A stretch of 43,959 nucleotides of DNA from Tissierellia bacterium (GCA_012728595.1 JAAYEU010000083.1:1-43959), one strand, 5' to 3'; numbered from the stretch's first letter, positions 18,960-27,464 are shown. Made by a program: numbers and translations. The notes: generated from the letters alone by a model not told the origin.

Positions 18960-20798
18960 ATGAAGGTAGTAGGTATTACTACTCAGCAGGAAGTATATGT
19001 TGGCTCTAAGGAGAGAAATTTTAGGATAAATGAATTTTTAATAATAGAGGATCCCTACCAAGGGGATTTAATCGGTGAGGTGGTAGAGGCTCAAAGCTAT
19101 AATAAATATATGCCCTTATCCATGCATGGAGAACTGGCCGATAGTTCAGTAATAAATTCACTTAAGGCCATAGGCTACAATATAGAGGAAGATACCATCT
19201 ATATAGCTAAAATAAGGCTTTTAAATGAAGCCCTGTACCCCATAGAATCTGGTTCCGATGTAAGAATTCCCTCCTTTGAAGAGGTAAAGGATTTGATGAT
19301 TAGGTCAGCAGCAGATGAAGGTCTGGTACTTGGGATTATTAAAAATACTGATCAGATGGCAGAAAATATGGATGAAGAGTATAAGGACCTACTATATACC
19401 TTTGAAGAAGGGAAGCTCAAAAAACAAAGGGACATACCCTATATATTCGACATAAAATCCATGCACCAATATCCCCATATAGGGGTTTTTGGTGGTTCTG
19501 GCTCTGGGAAGTCCTTTGGCCTTAGGGTTATATTAGAGGAACTAATGGAACTAAATATACCCACCTTAGTCTTGGACCCCCATTTTGAAATGGATTTTAG
19601 TCAAATAAGCCCTTATCTTCCTAAGGAAAAGGCTAAGGATTATAAGGACAGGTTTAAGTGTCTACAGGTAGGCCACCATGTGGGAGTCCGTTTTGAGGAC
19701 TTATCCCGCTCAGATATAAAGAACCTATTAGGAGCCTCCAGTCCTCTAACAGACGCCATGAGCAATGTGGTGGACATACTATTTAGAGGAAGGGAATCCT
19801 ATAATAGCTTTTATAATAGACTAAAAATGCTGGCCGAAGCCCAGGAAGAAGGTTCTCTAGATAGAATACAGAGAAGGATTGATGAAAGCGCTAACGATTT
19901 AGATAGGGAAGGATGGCAAAAGAGGAAGGAGCTCTTCCTAAACTACGATAAGACCTGCCCCTATAGTTCTGTTAGGGGGATTATATGGAGGTTAACTAGA
20001 TTGGAGAATGAGGGCATATTTAGTAAGGACATTAGGCCTATAGAAGAAGGCTTACATATGGGGAAATTGATAGTGGTCCAAGGAAGCACCAGAATACTAC
20101 AAGTCTTTAGCACCTATCTATTGAACAACCTATACCATAAGAGAAGGGATTATAAGGATGCCCAATATAAAAACACCACTGCCGAATATTTCCCTCCCTT
20201 TATAGTGGTTACCGATGAAGCTCATAACTTTGCCCCTAAAGGATATGAGCCTCCATCTAAATCCATATTAAAGGAGATATCCCAGGAGGGTAGAAAATAC
20301 GGTGCCTTTTTAATATTGGCCACCCAAAGGCCTACCCTATTAGACGAAACCATTACGGCTCAGTTAAATACTAAGTTTATATTTAGAACGGTAAGGGCCT
20401 CGGATATTGAAACCATAAAGGAGGAGACGGATATAACCGTAGAGGAAGCTAGGAGGCTTCCCTATTTAAGGACGGGAGATGTATTCATATCGGAAGCTTC
20501 CTTGGGTAGAACCATATTTGCTAGAATCAGAGCTGCCAACACCACCAGTCCCCACAGGGAGAATCCTTTCGAGGAATTGAGAAACAAATTGATGGAAGAC
20601 GATAACAAATTTTTACAAGTAATACAGGATAAATTGCCGATTAATGGAGATGATTTTATAAATGTAATAAAGGAGATAGAAAAGGAAACAGGGGAAACCT
20701 ACCCCATAACCCTATTTGAGGAGAAATTAGAGGACCTAGTAGAAAAGGGATTGTTAAAGAAAAAGAAGACTCCATTTTTCAACATCTATACTAAATAA
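18960..20798 (+). CDS. herA: HerA-like DNA translocase/ATPase
   Basis: 'HIGVFGGSGSGKSFGLRVILEELMELNIPTLVLDPHFEMDF', 'IVVTDEAHNFAPKG', 'SQEGRKYGAFLILATQRPTLLDETITAQLNTKFIFR'. Confidence 0.9.
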   Translation: MKVVGITTQQEVYVGSKERNFRINEFLIIEDPYQGDLIGEVVEAQSYNKYMPLSMHGELADSSVINSLKAIGYNIEEDTIYIAKIRLLNEALYPIESGSDVRIPSFEEVKDLMIRSAADEGLVLGIIKNTDQMAENMDEEYKDLLYTFEEGKLKKQRDIPYIFDIKSMHQYPHIGVFGGSGSGKSFGLRVILEELMELNIPTLVLDPHFEMDFSQISPYLPKEKAKDYKDRFKCLQVGHHVGVRFEDLSRSDIKNLLGASSPLTDAMSNVVDILFRGRESYNSFYNRLKMLAEAQEEGSLDRIQRRIDESANDLDREGWQKRKELFLNYDKTCPYSSVRGIIWRLTRLENEGIFSKDIRPIEEGLHMGKLIVVQGSTRILQVFSTYLLNNLYHKRRDYKDAQYKNTTAEYFPPFIVVTDEAHNFAPKGYEPPSKSILKEISQEGRKYGAFLILATQRPTLLDETITAQLNTKFIFRTVRASDIETIKEETDITVEEARRLPYLRTGDVFISEASLGRTIFARIRAANTTSPHRENPFEELRNKLMEDDNKFLQVIQDKLPINGDDFINVIKEIEKETGETYPITLFEEKLEDLVEKGLLKKKKTPFFNIYTK

Positions 20799-20835
20799 GT
20801 TCATATTTGGGTGCCAGGCACCTAATAATGAACTT
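20797..20835. repeat. Compound palindrome with GGTGCC-A-GGCACC core
   Basis: AAGTTCATATTTGGGTGCCAGGCACCTAATAATGAACTT: perfect 8-bp outer arms and 6-bp inner GC-rich dyad, starting at the herA stop codon. Confidence 0.7.
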
Positions 20836-20882
20836 GTGGAATATTTTAGAAAATGCCTAGTAAAAATTACAAATAAACTACA

Positions 20883-20918
20883 AGCCCCTTTCATATATTT
20901 TATGGAAAGGGGTTTTTC
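20883..20918 (+). promoter_or_regulatory. Hairpin with T-run directly before the spmA start; covers its Shine-Dalgarno
   Basis: CCCCTTTCATA...TATGGAAAGGGG followed by TTTTTCT then ATG 20920. Confidence 0.6.
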
Positions 20919-20919
20919 T

Positions 20920-21495
20920 ATGCTCAATACCATCTGGTTTATAATGATATTCGTTGGGATCCTATACGGGGCATTGACTGGCAACTTGGGGGAGATAAAC
21001 AATATTATTTTAAAAGAAGCCCAAGAAGGGGTTAGCTTTGCCATCAGCCTTATTGGCATAATGGGCTTTTGGTTAGGGCTAATGAATATTGCTGAAAAAT
21101 CAGGCCTCATCAAAAATATTGCCAAAGGATTTAGACCTATAATGAAGATTATCTTCCCCGATATACCAAGAAACCACCCAGCTGAAAGCTGGATACTGAT
21201 GAACTTTATAGCCAATATGTTTGGGGTGGGAAATGGGGCTACTGCCTTTGGCCTTAAGGCCATGAAGGAATTGAATACCTTAAATACCAACAAAAAAAGG
21301 GCTACCAATGCCATGGCTATGTTCTTAATAATCAATATGTCCTCCCTCCAATTGGTACCCTTAACCGTAGTCAAGCTAAGGCATGATTATGGCTCCATAA
21401 ACCCAACTGGAACAATAGGAATAACCTTGCTAGCTACCTCACTGTCTACCATTATAGCTATAATAATAGGGAAATTGTTGGAGGGAAAAGATTGA
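20920..21495 (+). CDS. spmA: Spore maturation protein A (nucleoside recognition domain)
   Basis: 'MLNTIWFIMIFVGILYGALTGN...GFWLGLMNIAEKSGLI...MNFIANMFGVGNGATAFGLKAMKEL'. Start could also be ATG 20902. Confidence 0.9.
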   Translation: MLNTIWFIMIFVGILYGALTGNLGEINNIILKEAQEGVSFAISLIGIMGFWLGLMNIAEKSGLIKNIAKGFRPIMKIIFPDIPRNHPAESWILMNFIANMFGVGNGATAFGLKAMKELNTLNTNKKRATNAMAMFLIINMSSLQLVPLTVVKLRHDYGSINPTGTIGITLLATSLSTIIAIIIGKLLEGKD

Positions 21496-22019
21496 TGTTA
21501 GAGATAATATCCTTAAGCATAGTACCTTTTATGGTATTGATAATTTTAGTCCATGGATATATAAAGGGGATAGATTTATACAATACCTTCATCGAAGGGG
21601 CCATGGAAGGCTTTAAGACGGCAATAAAAATAATGCCCTACTTAATAGCCATATTCATAGCCATAGGCATCTTTAGGGCTTCAACCGCCTTAGATATCTT
21701 CACAAGCCTTCTAGAACCTATTATTGGCCTAGTTGGAATACCAAAAGAAGTCCTCCCCCTAGTAATAATAAGACCCCTATCAGGTTCAGGTGCCCTAGGA
21801 GTAGTAAGAGACATAATAGCCAACTACGGCCCCGACTCCTATCCAGGAGTTATAGCTTCAATAATGATGGGTTCCTCAGAAACCATCTTCTACACCTTAA
21901 GCATCTATTTTGGCTCCATAGGAGTAAAAGACTACAAACATACCTTAAAAGCGGCCTTATTGGCTTATGTAATTTCTATTTTTACAACAATACTTATTTG
22001 TAATTATTTTTATTTATAA
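21495..22019 (+). CDS. spmB: Spore maturation protein B
   Basis: 'GAMEGFKTAIKIMPYLIAIFIAIGIFRASTALDIF...RPLSGSGALGVVRDII'; start overlaps the spmA stop. Confidence 0.92.
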   Translation: MLEIISLSIVPFMVLIILVHGYIKGIDLYNTFIEGAMEGFKTAIKIMPYLIAIFIAIGIFRASTALDIFTSLLEPIIGLVGIPKEVLPLVIIRPLSGSGALGVVRDIIANYGPDSYPGVIASIMMGSSETIFYTLSIYFGSIGVKDYKHTLKAALLAYVISIFTTILICNYFYL

Positions 22020-22086
22020 AACAGTTAGCTTGTGTAAAAAAATCATGAATTGTAAATTGTTAATTGTCCAGCTTGTATTAAAATTT

Positions 22087-22286
22087 GGTGGTAGTCACCA
22101 GCATATTTATAAAGAACGGCATCTCCGGCGAAAGATTTGGCCAATATCACGACACGGGGAAAAATAGGTTTGCAAACTCGCTTCGCTCAAACAGTGCAAA
22201 CCTAAACAATTTTTCCCCTTAGTCGGATATTGGCACAAATCTTCCGCAAGTCGAGCCTTTTCTTTATAAATATGCCTCCTTCTGCC
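22087..22286. repeat. Structured inverted-repeat element, copy A
   Basis: Nested arms CATATTTATAAAGAA/TTCTTTATAAATATG, CCAATATC/GATATTGG, CGAC-AC-GGGG/CCCC-TTA-GTCG and AGGTTTGCA/TGCAAACCT. Confidence 0.85.
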
Positions 22287-22351
22287 ATGAATACTTACAT
22301 ATAGGTGTTAGTTAAGAATTATCACAAGTTTTTAATTTGCAAGCTTAAGCA

Positions 22352-22540
22352 AGACATATTTGGGAAGATAAGCCCCGACTTATGAGAGATTCGTTTGAAG
22401 TATCCGACTAAGGGGAGAAAACCGTTTGGCCGCTTCTGAAAGCGACAGCGGTTAAGCGGCCGTTTTCTCCCCGTGTCGTGATACTTCTCGAATCTCGAAT
22501 CGGAGGTGGCGTTCTTCCCAAATATGTCGTGATAGCCACC
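22352..22540. repeat. Structured inverted-repeat element, copy B (opposite orientation to A)
   Basis: Arms CATATTTGGGAAGA/TCTTCCCAAATATG, GAAGTATC/GATACTTC, CGAC-TAA-GGGG/CCCC-GT-GTCG and GGCCGCTT/AAGCGGCC; its reverse complement aligns with copy A. Confidence 0.85.
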
Positions 22541-22543
22541 TAT

Positions 22544-22574
22544 ATTCAATGTACAATTCACAATTCACAATTCA
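22544..22574. repeat. ACAATTC heptamer repeats bordering copy B
   Basis: attcaatgtacaattcacaattcacaattc; related gaattgtaaattgttaattgtcc at 22047-22069 borders copy A. Confidence 0.7.
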
Positions 22575-22575
22575 A

Positions 22576-22603
22576 AATATTAGGCGACTGAAGGTTGCCT
22601 AAT
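22576..22603 (-). terminator. Putative terminator of the 3D-domain gene
   Basis: Minus strand ATTAGGCAACCTTCAGTCGCCTAAT followed by ATTTT. Confidence 0.5.
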
Positions 22604-22604
22604 C

Positions 22605-23630
22605 CTATTCTAAAATGTACACTTTTACTTTCCTTCTGCCAAATTGTCTTACTTCTTTGGCGGTGTTGAAGAATAGATCAATTCTATTCCCTTTGATTGC
22701 CCCGCCTGTGTCCTCTGCTACACAAAAACCATAATCTGGTGTTCCATCAAGGCTTTCCACATATAATTTAGTTCCTAGGGGTATTACCCTTGGATCCACT
22801 GCAACTACTCCCGGTCTGGCCTTAGTACCTGAAGCTGTAATGCCATAGTATTTGTCCCCAGGCCTTTTGCCAGTACTTTCGTAGGACAAGTCATATGCAG
22901 TTGCTACCATGGTAATGGCCTTTTTATACCTTATATTTCCCCTAGAAGAAGCTAAGATGCTTTTAGTTCCCTTTTCTACAATATGAGGAACGGCTTCTTT
23001 GACAATCTCTTCTTCTATAATCTCCTTAGCTGTCAATTGGCCATTTTCAAATACTTTTTTCACCTTTATCCTCTTAAGGCCATCCTGTCCTTCTTGTATT
23101 GTGTTTTCAGTGCCTATATCCAGCCTATCGTTCTTCCTTACTATGTTCTCATGAGGAATTGCCTCCTCATGTTCTTCCACTACCTCATTGACCCTTACCA
23201 CCAGTATTTCTGAACCTGGAGTAGTTACCTCATCAAGGGCTGGATAAGTATAATCCTTCTCTCCTAGTTCCACCTTTAAATCCTCTAATATATCTCGGAC
23301 TTTAGTGTGAACCGACTCTACCTCATGCTTTTTATCTCCAAATGCTAATATATATGGTTTAGGCGTCTTTATGATAATATTCATATTGTTTTCCACTTTA
23401 GCATCTAATGGTAGGTTGATATATGCACCCTCTTTTAGTTCAATATTTGCTTCTTTAAGGACATCCCCTACAGTATCTCCATGGGTGACAATATTCCTCT
23501 CCTCCCCATCTATGGAGATGGTAATGTCCTTAGCAGTGTGCATATATACCCCTAAAGATAGAGTTGCAGTTATAGCGAGGACAGTCAACATCTTAATATG
23601 TTTTGCTTTTGTGACTGTAAAGTTTTCCAT
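22605..23630 (-). CDS. YabE-like cell-wall protein: DUF348 repeats, G5 domain, 3D domain
   Basis: 'ITISIDGEERNIVTHGDTVGDVLKEANIELKEGAYI', G5 segment, and 3D motif 'TASGTKARPGVVAVDPRVIPLGTKLYVE...AEDTGGAIKGNRIDLFF'. Start at ATG 23630 (MENFTVTKAK). Confidence 0.9.
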   Translation of the reverse strand: MENFTVTKAKHIKMLTVLAITATLSLGVYMHTAKDITISIDGEERNIVTHGDTVGDVLKEANIELKEGAYINLPLDAKVENNMNIIIKTPKPYILAFGDKKHEVESVHTKVRDILEDLKVELGEKDYTYPALDEVTTPGSEILVVRVNEVVEEHEEAIPHENIVRKNDRLDIGTENTIQEGQDGLKRIKVKKVFENGQLTAKEIIEEEIVKEAVPHIVEKGTKSILASSRGNIRYKKAITMVATAYDLSYESTGKRPGDKYYGITASGTKARPGVVAVDPRVIPLGTKLYVESLDGTPDYGFCVAEDTGGAIKGNRIDLFFNTAKEVRQFGRRKVKVYILE

Positions 23631-23899
23631 AATTTTACCTCCTATATTTTGACTAGATAGTATTCTATTCAAAATGAATTTTGATGTCAAATAAAAACCC
23701 ATAAAATGGAAGGAAAAAAGGGAAAAGTTAATAAAAATTAAATCTTCCTTTATTATTTCCCATACTTTTCAATATATTCTGAAAACCTGACAATATGGAA
23801 AAATTGGGTATTAAAGGCCTATTTATATGGTAAAAAATAGCAGAGAATTAGCTTTTAAATTTCAAGCCTAAAAAATTGTTAAGTTTTTGTAATAAATAA

Positions 23900-23926
23900 G
23901 AAATGCCCCATTAGGGCATTTCCTAT
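23900..23926 (-). terminator. Terminator-like hairpin
   Basis: gaaatgccccattagggcatttc. Confidence 0.6.
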
Positions 23927-24219
23927 TCCATTTCCTCCATGTAATAATTAATGGTTTGTTCTATATGGCCAGTTTCATGATCCATTGGAAGATAATAATG
24001 AGAATACCTACCACATTGCATCATGCAAACCCTTATACAATCTCTAAGCATAGGATCCATCATAGGACAAGGCATGTAGGGCATGGGATCGTAAGGCATC
24101 ACCGGTTCATATGGCATAGGGTCATAAGGCATTGGATGGTAGTAATCCCGTCTACAAGGGTCCATTGGATACAATGGTGGTACTGCAGGATGGGTTTGTT
24201 CATAAGCTTGTGGATACAT
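23923..24219 (-). CDS. Met/Pro/Tyr/Asp-rich repeat protein, possible spore coat protein
   Basis: MYPQAYEQTHPAVPPLYPMDPCRRDYYHPMPYDPMPYEPVMPYDPMPYMPCPMMDPMLRDCIRVCMMQCGRYSHYY...; RBS aaggag upstream of ATG 24219. Confidence 0.7.
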   Translation of the reverse strand: MYPQAYEQTHPAVPPLYPMDPCRRDYYHPMPYDPMPYEPVMPYDPMPYMPCPMMDPMLRDCIRVCMMQCGRYSHYYLPMDHETGHIEQTINYYMEEME

Positions 24220-24354
24220 CAAATCACTCCTTAAAAATATAACTAATATTATTATATGAAAAAGATAAATACTGGTCACAAGAATAAAACGCCTTGACAA
24301 ATTAAGACTTTTACTGTATATTTTTGAAGTAAATAAAGAAAGATAAAATAAAAG

Positions 24355-24612
24355 GTAATGAAGGGAAGAGTAGGTTTAATCTGAGACCTTAGAGAGCTGG
24401 GGGAGGTGAAAGCCAGCGTCGAGGATTATTCCGAACATGGCCCCTAAACTTTACAGCTGAAGGCTAGTAGGCCGTAACGGTAGCACCCGTTATCATGTGC
24501 CGGGTTATGTATGTAACCTACTGAGGTTTAAACTGCGAAGTTTAAACGAATTAGAGTGGTAACACGAAATGTAAGCTTTCGTCTCTATATAGATGATGAA
24601 AGCTTTTTTTGG
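24355..24612 (+). ncRNA. T-box leader upstream of metG
   Basis: T-box core agagtggtaacacg (24553-24566), terminator aagctttcgtctc...gatgatgaaagctttttt, Stem I-like gtgaaagccagcg, and GAACATGGCC with candidate Met specifier AUG. Confidence 0.88.
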
Positions 24613-24646
24613 TTTAGAGCTATAATAAGGTGAAGGAGGAGTTAAG

Positions 24647-26560
24647 ATGAAAAAATACTACATTACAACGCCTATATACTATCCTAGCGACAACTTGCAT
24701 ATAGGGCATACTTATACCACAGTAGCAGCAGATACTCTAAAAAAGTTTAAAATCGCTCAAGGCTATGATGCCTATCTTGTAACTGGTTCCGATGAGCACG
24801 GTCAAAAGATTCAACAAAAGGCTAAGGAACATAATATGGAACCAAAGGAATATGTAGATAAGATAGTAGCGGATATTAAAAAGCTTTGGGATATGTTAGA
24901 AATCTCCTACGATGAATTCATCAGGACTACCGATAAGGAACATGAAAAGGCAGTACAAAAGATATTCAAAACCCTCTACGACAAGGGAGATATCTATAAA
25001 TCCCATTATGAGGGTATGTATTGTACTCCTTGTGAAGCCTTTTGGTCGGAAAGCCAGTTGGTGGATGGAAAATGCCCTGACTGTGGCAGAGAAGTTCACT
25101 TAGCTAAGGAGGAAGCCTATTTTTTTAGACTATCCAAGTATAGGGATAGACTTATTAAACTCTTTGAAGAAAATCCAGACTTCTTACAGCCGGAATCTAG
25201 AAGGAACGAAATGCTAAATAACTTCCTAAATGAAGGCTTAGAGGACCTCTGTGTATCCAGAACTAGTTTCGACTGGGGTATAAAGGTGCCCTTTGATCCT
25301 AAACATGTAGTCTATGTTTGGATAGATGCTCTAACCTGCTATATTTCCGCCTTAGGCTACGGAAGCAAAGATGATGAAAACTTTAAAAAGTATTGGCCAG
25401 CAGATGTCCATCTAGTAGGAAAGGAAATAGTAAGATTCCATACCATCATATGGCCAGCCCTCTTGATGGCCTTAGATATAGAATTGCCTAAGAAGGTATT
25501 TGGCCATGGCTGGATATTATTCGAAGACGATAAGATGTCTAAATCCAAGGGTAATGTCATCTATCCCGAGCCTATAATAGAGCTTTATGGAATAGATGCC
25601 TTTAGATATTTCCTACTGAGGGAATTTTCCTTTGGGCAAGATGGCTCCTTCTCCAGGGAGAAATTCTTGCAAAGATTAAATTCAGATTTAGCCAACGATT
25701 TAGGAAACCTAATAAGTAGGACTGTAACCATGGTAGAAAAATATAATGGAGGACTTCTACCCAGCCCAGTAAAAGAAGAAGAAGTAGATAAGTCATTAAT
25801 AGAGATGGCAACTAAGGCATCCGATAAAGTGGAAAAATATATGGATGAATTGAACTTTAGCCAGGCCTTAGAGGAAATTTGGAAGGTAATTAGAAGGACC
25901 AATAAATATATAGATGAAACCACTCCATGGATATTGGCAAAGGAAGGAGAAAAGGAAAGGTTAGATACGGTATTATACAACCTAACTGAAAGCATAAGGA
26001 TAATAGCCCACTTGATAAACCCATTTATGGGAAGAACCTCAGAAGAGATATTAAATCAAATTGGATTCAAGGAGAAATTAGATTGGCAGGATACTAAAAA
26101 GTGGGGTAAAATGGAAGCAGGAACTAAATTGACCAGAGGAAAGGTACTCTTCCCAAGGCTGGATATTCAAAAGGAGCTTAAAAAGCTTAACGAAGCCAAT
26201 GAAAAATTGATAGAAGAAAGGAGCAAAAAAGTGGAAGAATATATATCCATAGATGATTTTGCAAAGATTGAATTAAGAGTAGCAGAAATAATAGAAGCTA
26301 AGGACCATCCAAAGGCCGACAAACTTTTAATATTAAAGCTTAAGGTAGGAGAAGAGGAAAGACAGGTGGTATCGGGAATAAAGGAACACTATAAAGCAGA
26401 AGACCTAGTAGGCAAGAAGGTAGTAATCGTAGCAAACTTGAAACCCATTAAGCTTAGGGGAGAAGAATCAAAGGGAATGGTATTAGCTGCAGAAAAGGAT
26501 GGTAAGTTGACCTTGGTATCCACCCTTGAGGATATAGATTCCGGTGCTAGCATATCATAA
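24647..26560 (+). CDS. metG: Methionyl-tRNA synthetase
   Basis: 'YYITTPIYYPSDNLHIGHTYTTVAADTLKKF', 'KMSKSKGNVIYPEPI', C-terminal tRNA-binding domain. Confidence 0.97.
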   Translation: MKKYYITTPIYYPSDNLHIGHTYTTVAADTLKKFKIAQGYDAYLVTGSDEHGQKIQQKAKEHNMEPKEYVDKIVADIKKLWDMLEISYDEFIRTTDKEHEKAVQKIFKTLYDKGDIYKSHYEGMYCTPCEAFWSESQLVDGKCPDCGREVHLAKEEAYFFRLSKYRDRLIKLFEENPDFLQPESRRNEMLNNFLNEGLEDLCVSRTSFDWGIKVPFDPKHVVYVWIDALTCYISALGYGSKDDENFKKYWPADVHLVGKEIVRFHTIIWPALLMALDIELPKKVFGHGWILFEDDKMSKSKGNVIYPEPIIELYGIDAFRYFLLREFSFGQDGSFSREKFLQRLNSDLANDLGNLISRTVTMVEKYNGGLLPSPVKEEEVDKSLIEMATKASDKVEKYMDELNFSQALEEIWKVIRRTNKYIDETTPWILAKEGEKERLDTVLYNLTESIRIIAHLINPFMGRTSEEILNQIGFKEKLDWQDTKKWGKMEAGTKLTRGKVLFPRLDIQKELKKLNEANEKLIEERSKKVEEYISIDDFAKIELRVAEIIEAKDHPKADKLLILKLKVGEEERQVVSGIKEHYKAEDLVGKKVVIVANLKPIKLRGEESKGMVLAAEKDGKLTLVSTLEDIDSGASIS

Positions 26561-26571
26561 GGAGTGAAAAG

Positions 26572-27339
26572 ATGTTAATAGATAGTCATGCACACTTAGA
26601 CGATAGAAGGTTTGATAGGGATAGGGATAGGCTAATTAAATCCCTAAAGGAATTTGGAGTAGAATTGGTGATAAACCCTGGGGCGGATTTAAGCTCCAGT
26701 ATAAAGGCAGTATCCTTAGCGGAAGAATACGATAATATCTATGCAGCAGTGGGGGTACATCCCGACTCGGCTAAGGAGATGGATGAATCCACCATAGGGC
26801 TACTTAAGTCCTTTACTAATAGGGAGAAAGTGATAGCCATAGGGGAAATTGGTCTAGACTATTATTACGATAATTCTCCAAGGGATGTCCAAAGAAAGAG
26901 ATTTATTGAACAACTTAACTTAGCCAAGGAAGTTAACCTTCCCGTCATAATCCACTCCAGGGAGGCCAATAAGGATACCTTCGATATACTAAAGGAAGCC
27001 CAAGATGGCAGTCTAAGAGGGGTTATGCACTGTTTTTCAGGTAGCGTAGAAATGGCCATGGAATATATAAAGCTAGGTTTCTATATATCCCTAGCAGGGC
27101 CGGTAACCTTTAAAAACGCGAGGGTCCCCAAGGAGGTAGCAAAAGCCGTTCCCTTAGATAAATTAATGATAGAAACTGATGCTCCCTATCTAACCCCAGA
27201 ACCCTACAGAGGCAAAAGAAACGAGCCTATATATGTAAGATATGTAGCTGGAACCATAGCAGAACTAAAAGGACTAACCTTCGAAGAAGTAGCCAAACAA
27301 ACAGCGGAAAATACTAAGAGGTTGTTTAACATAGTTTAA
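26572..27339 (+). CDS. tatD: TatD-family DNase/hydrolase
   Basis: 'MLIDSHAHLDDRRFDRDRD', 'AIGEIGLDYYYDNSPRDVQ', 'LMIETDAPYLTPEPYRGKRNEP'. Confidence 0.95.
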   Translation: MLIDSHAHLDDRRFDRDRDRLIKSLKEFGVELVINPGADLSSSIKAVSLAEEYDNIYAAVGVHPDSAKEMDESTIGLLKSFTNREKVIAIGEIGLDYYYDNSPRDVQRKRFIEQLNLAKEVNLPVIIHSREANKDTFDILKEAQDGSLRGVMHCFSGSVEMAMEYIKLGFYISLAGPVTFKNARVPKEVAKAVPLDKLMIETDAPYLTPEPYRGKRNEPIYVRYVAGTIAELKGLTFEEVAKQTAENTKRLFNIV

Positions 27340-27340
27340 T

Positions 27341-27455
27341 CAATTGACAATTGACAATGGACAATGGACAATTTTAAACAATTGACAGTGTACAATTGAC
27401 AATGGACAATTAATTGTCAATTGTCAACTGTCCATTGTCCATTGGGAAAAGGGGT
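27341..27455. repeat. CAATTGA/CAATGGA heptamer repeat array forming a large hairpin
   Basis: caattgacaattgacaatggacaatggacaatttt...caattgacaatggacaatt|aattgtcaattgtcaactgtccattgtccattg. Confidence 0.85.
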
Positions 27456-27464
27456 TGTGTTCAC

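Noticed and set aside
17953-20798. NurA-HerA as a defence island
   Set aside because: No toxin, restriction, Sir2 or mobile-element genes adjacent; neighbours are core and sporulation genes.
22322-22561. 79-aa minus-strand ORF
   Set aside because: Lies wholly within inverted-repeat copy B; its open frame is explained by the repeat structure.
27341-27455. Possible CRISPR array
   Set aside because: Units are 7 nt with no unique spacers and no cas genes nearby; simple heptamer repeat.
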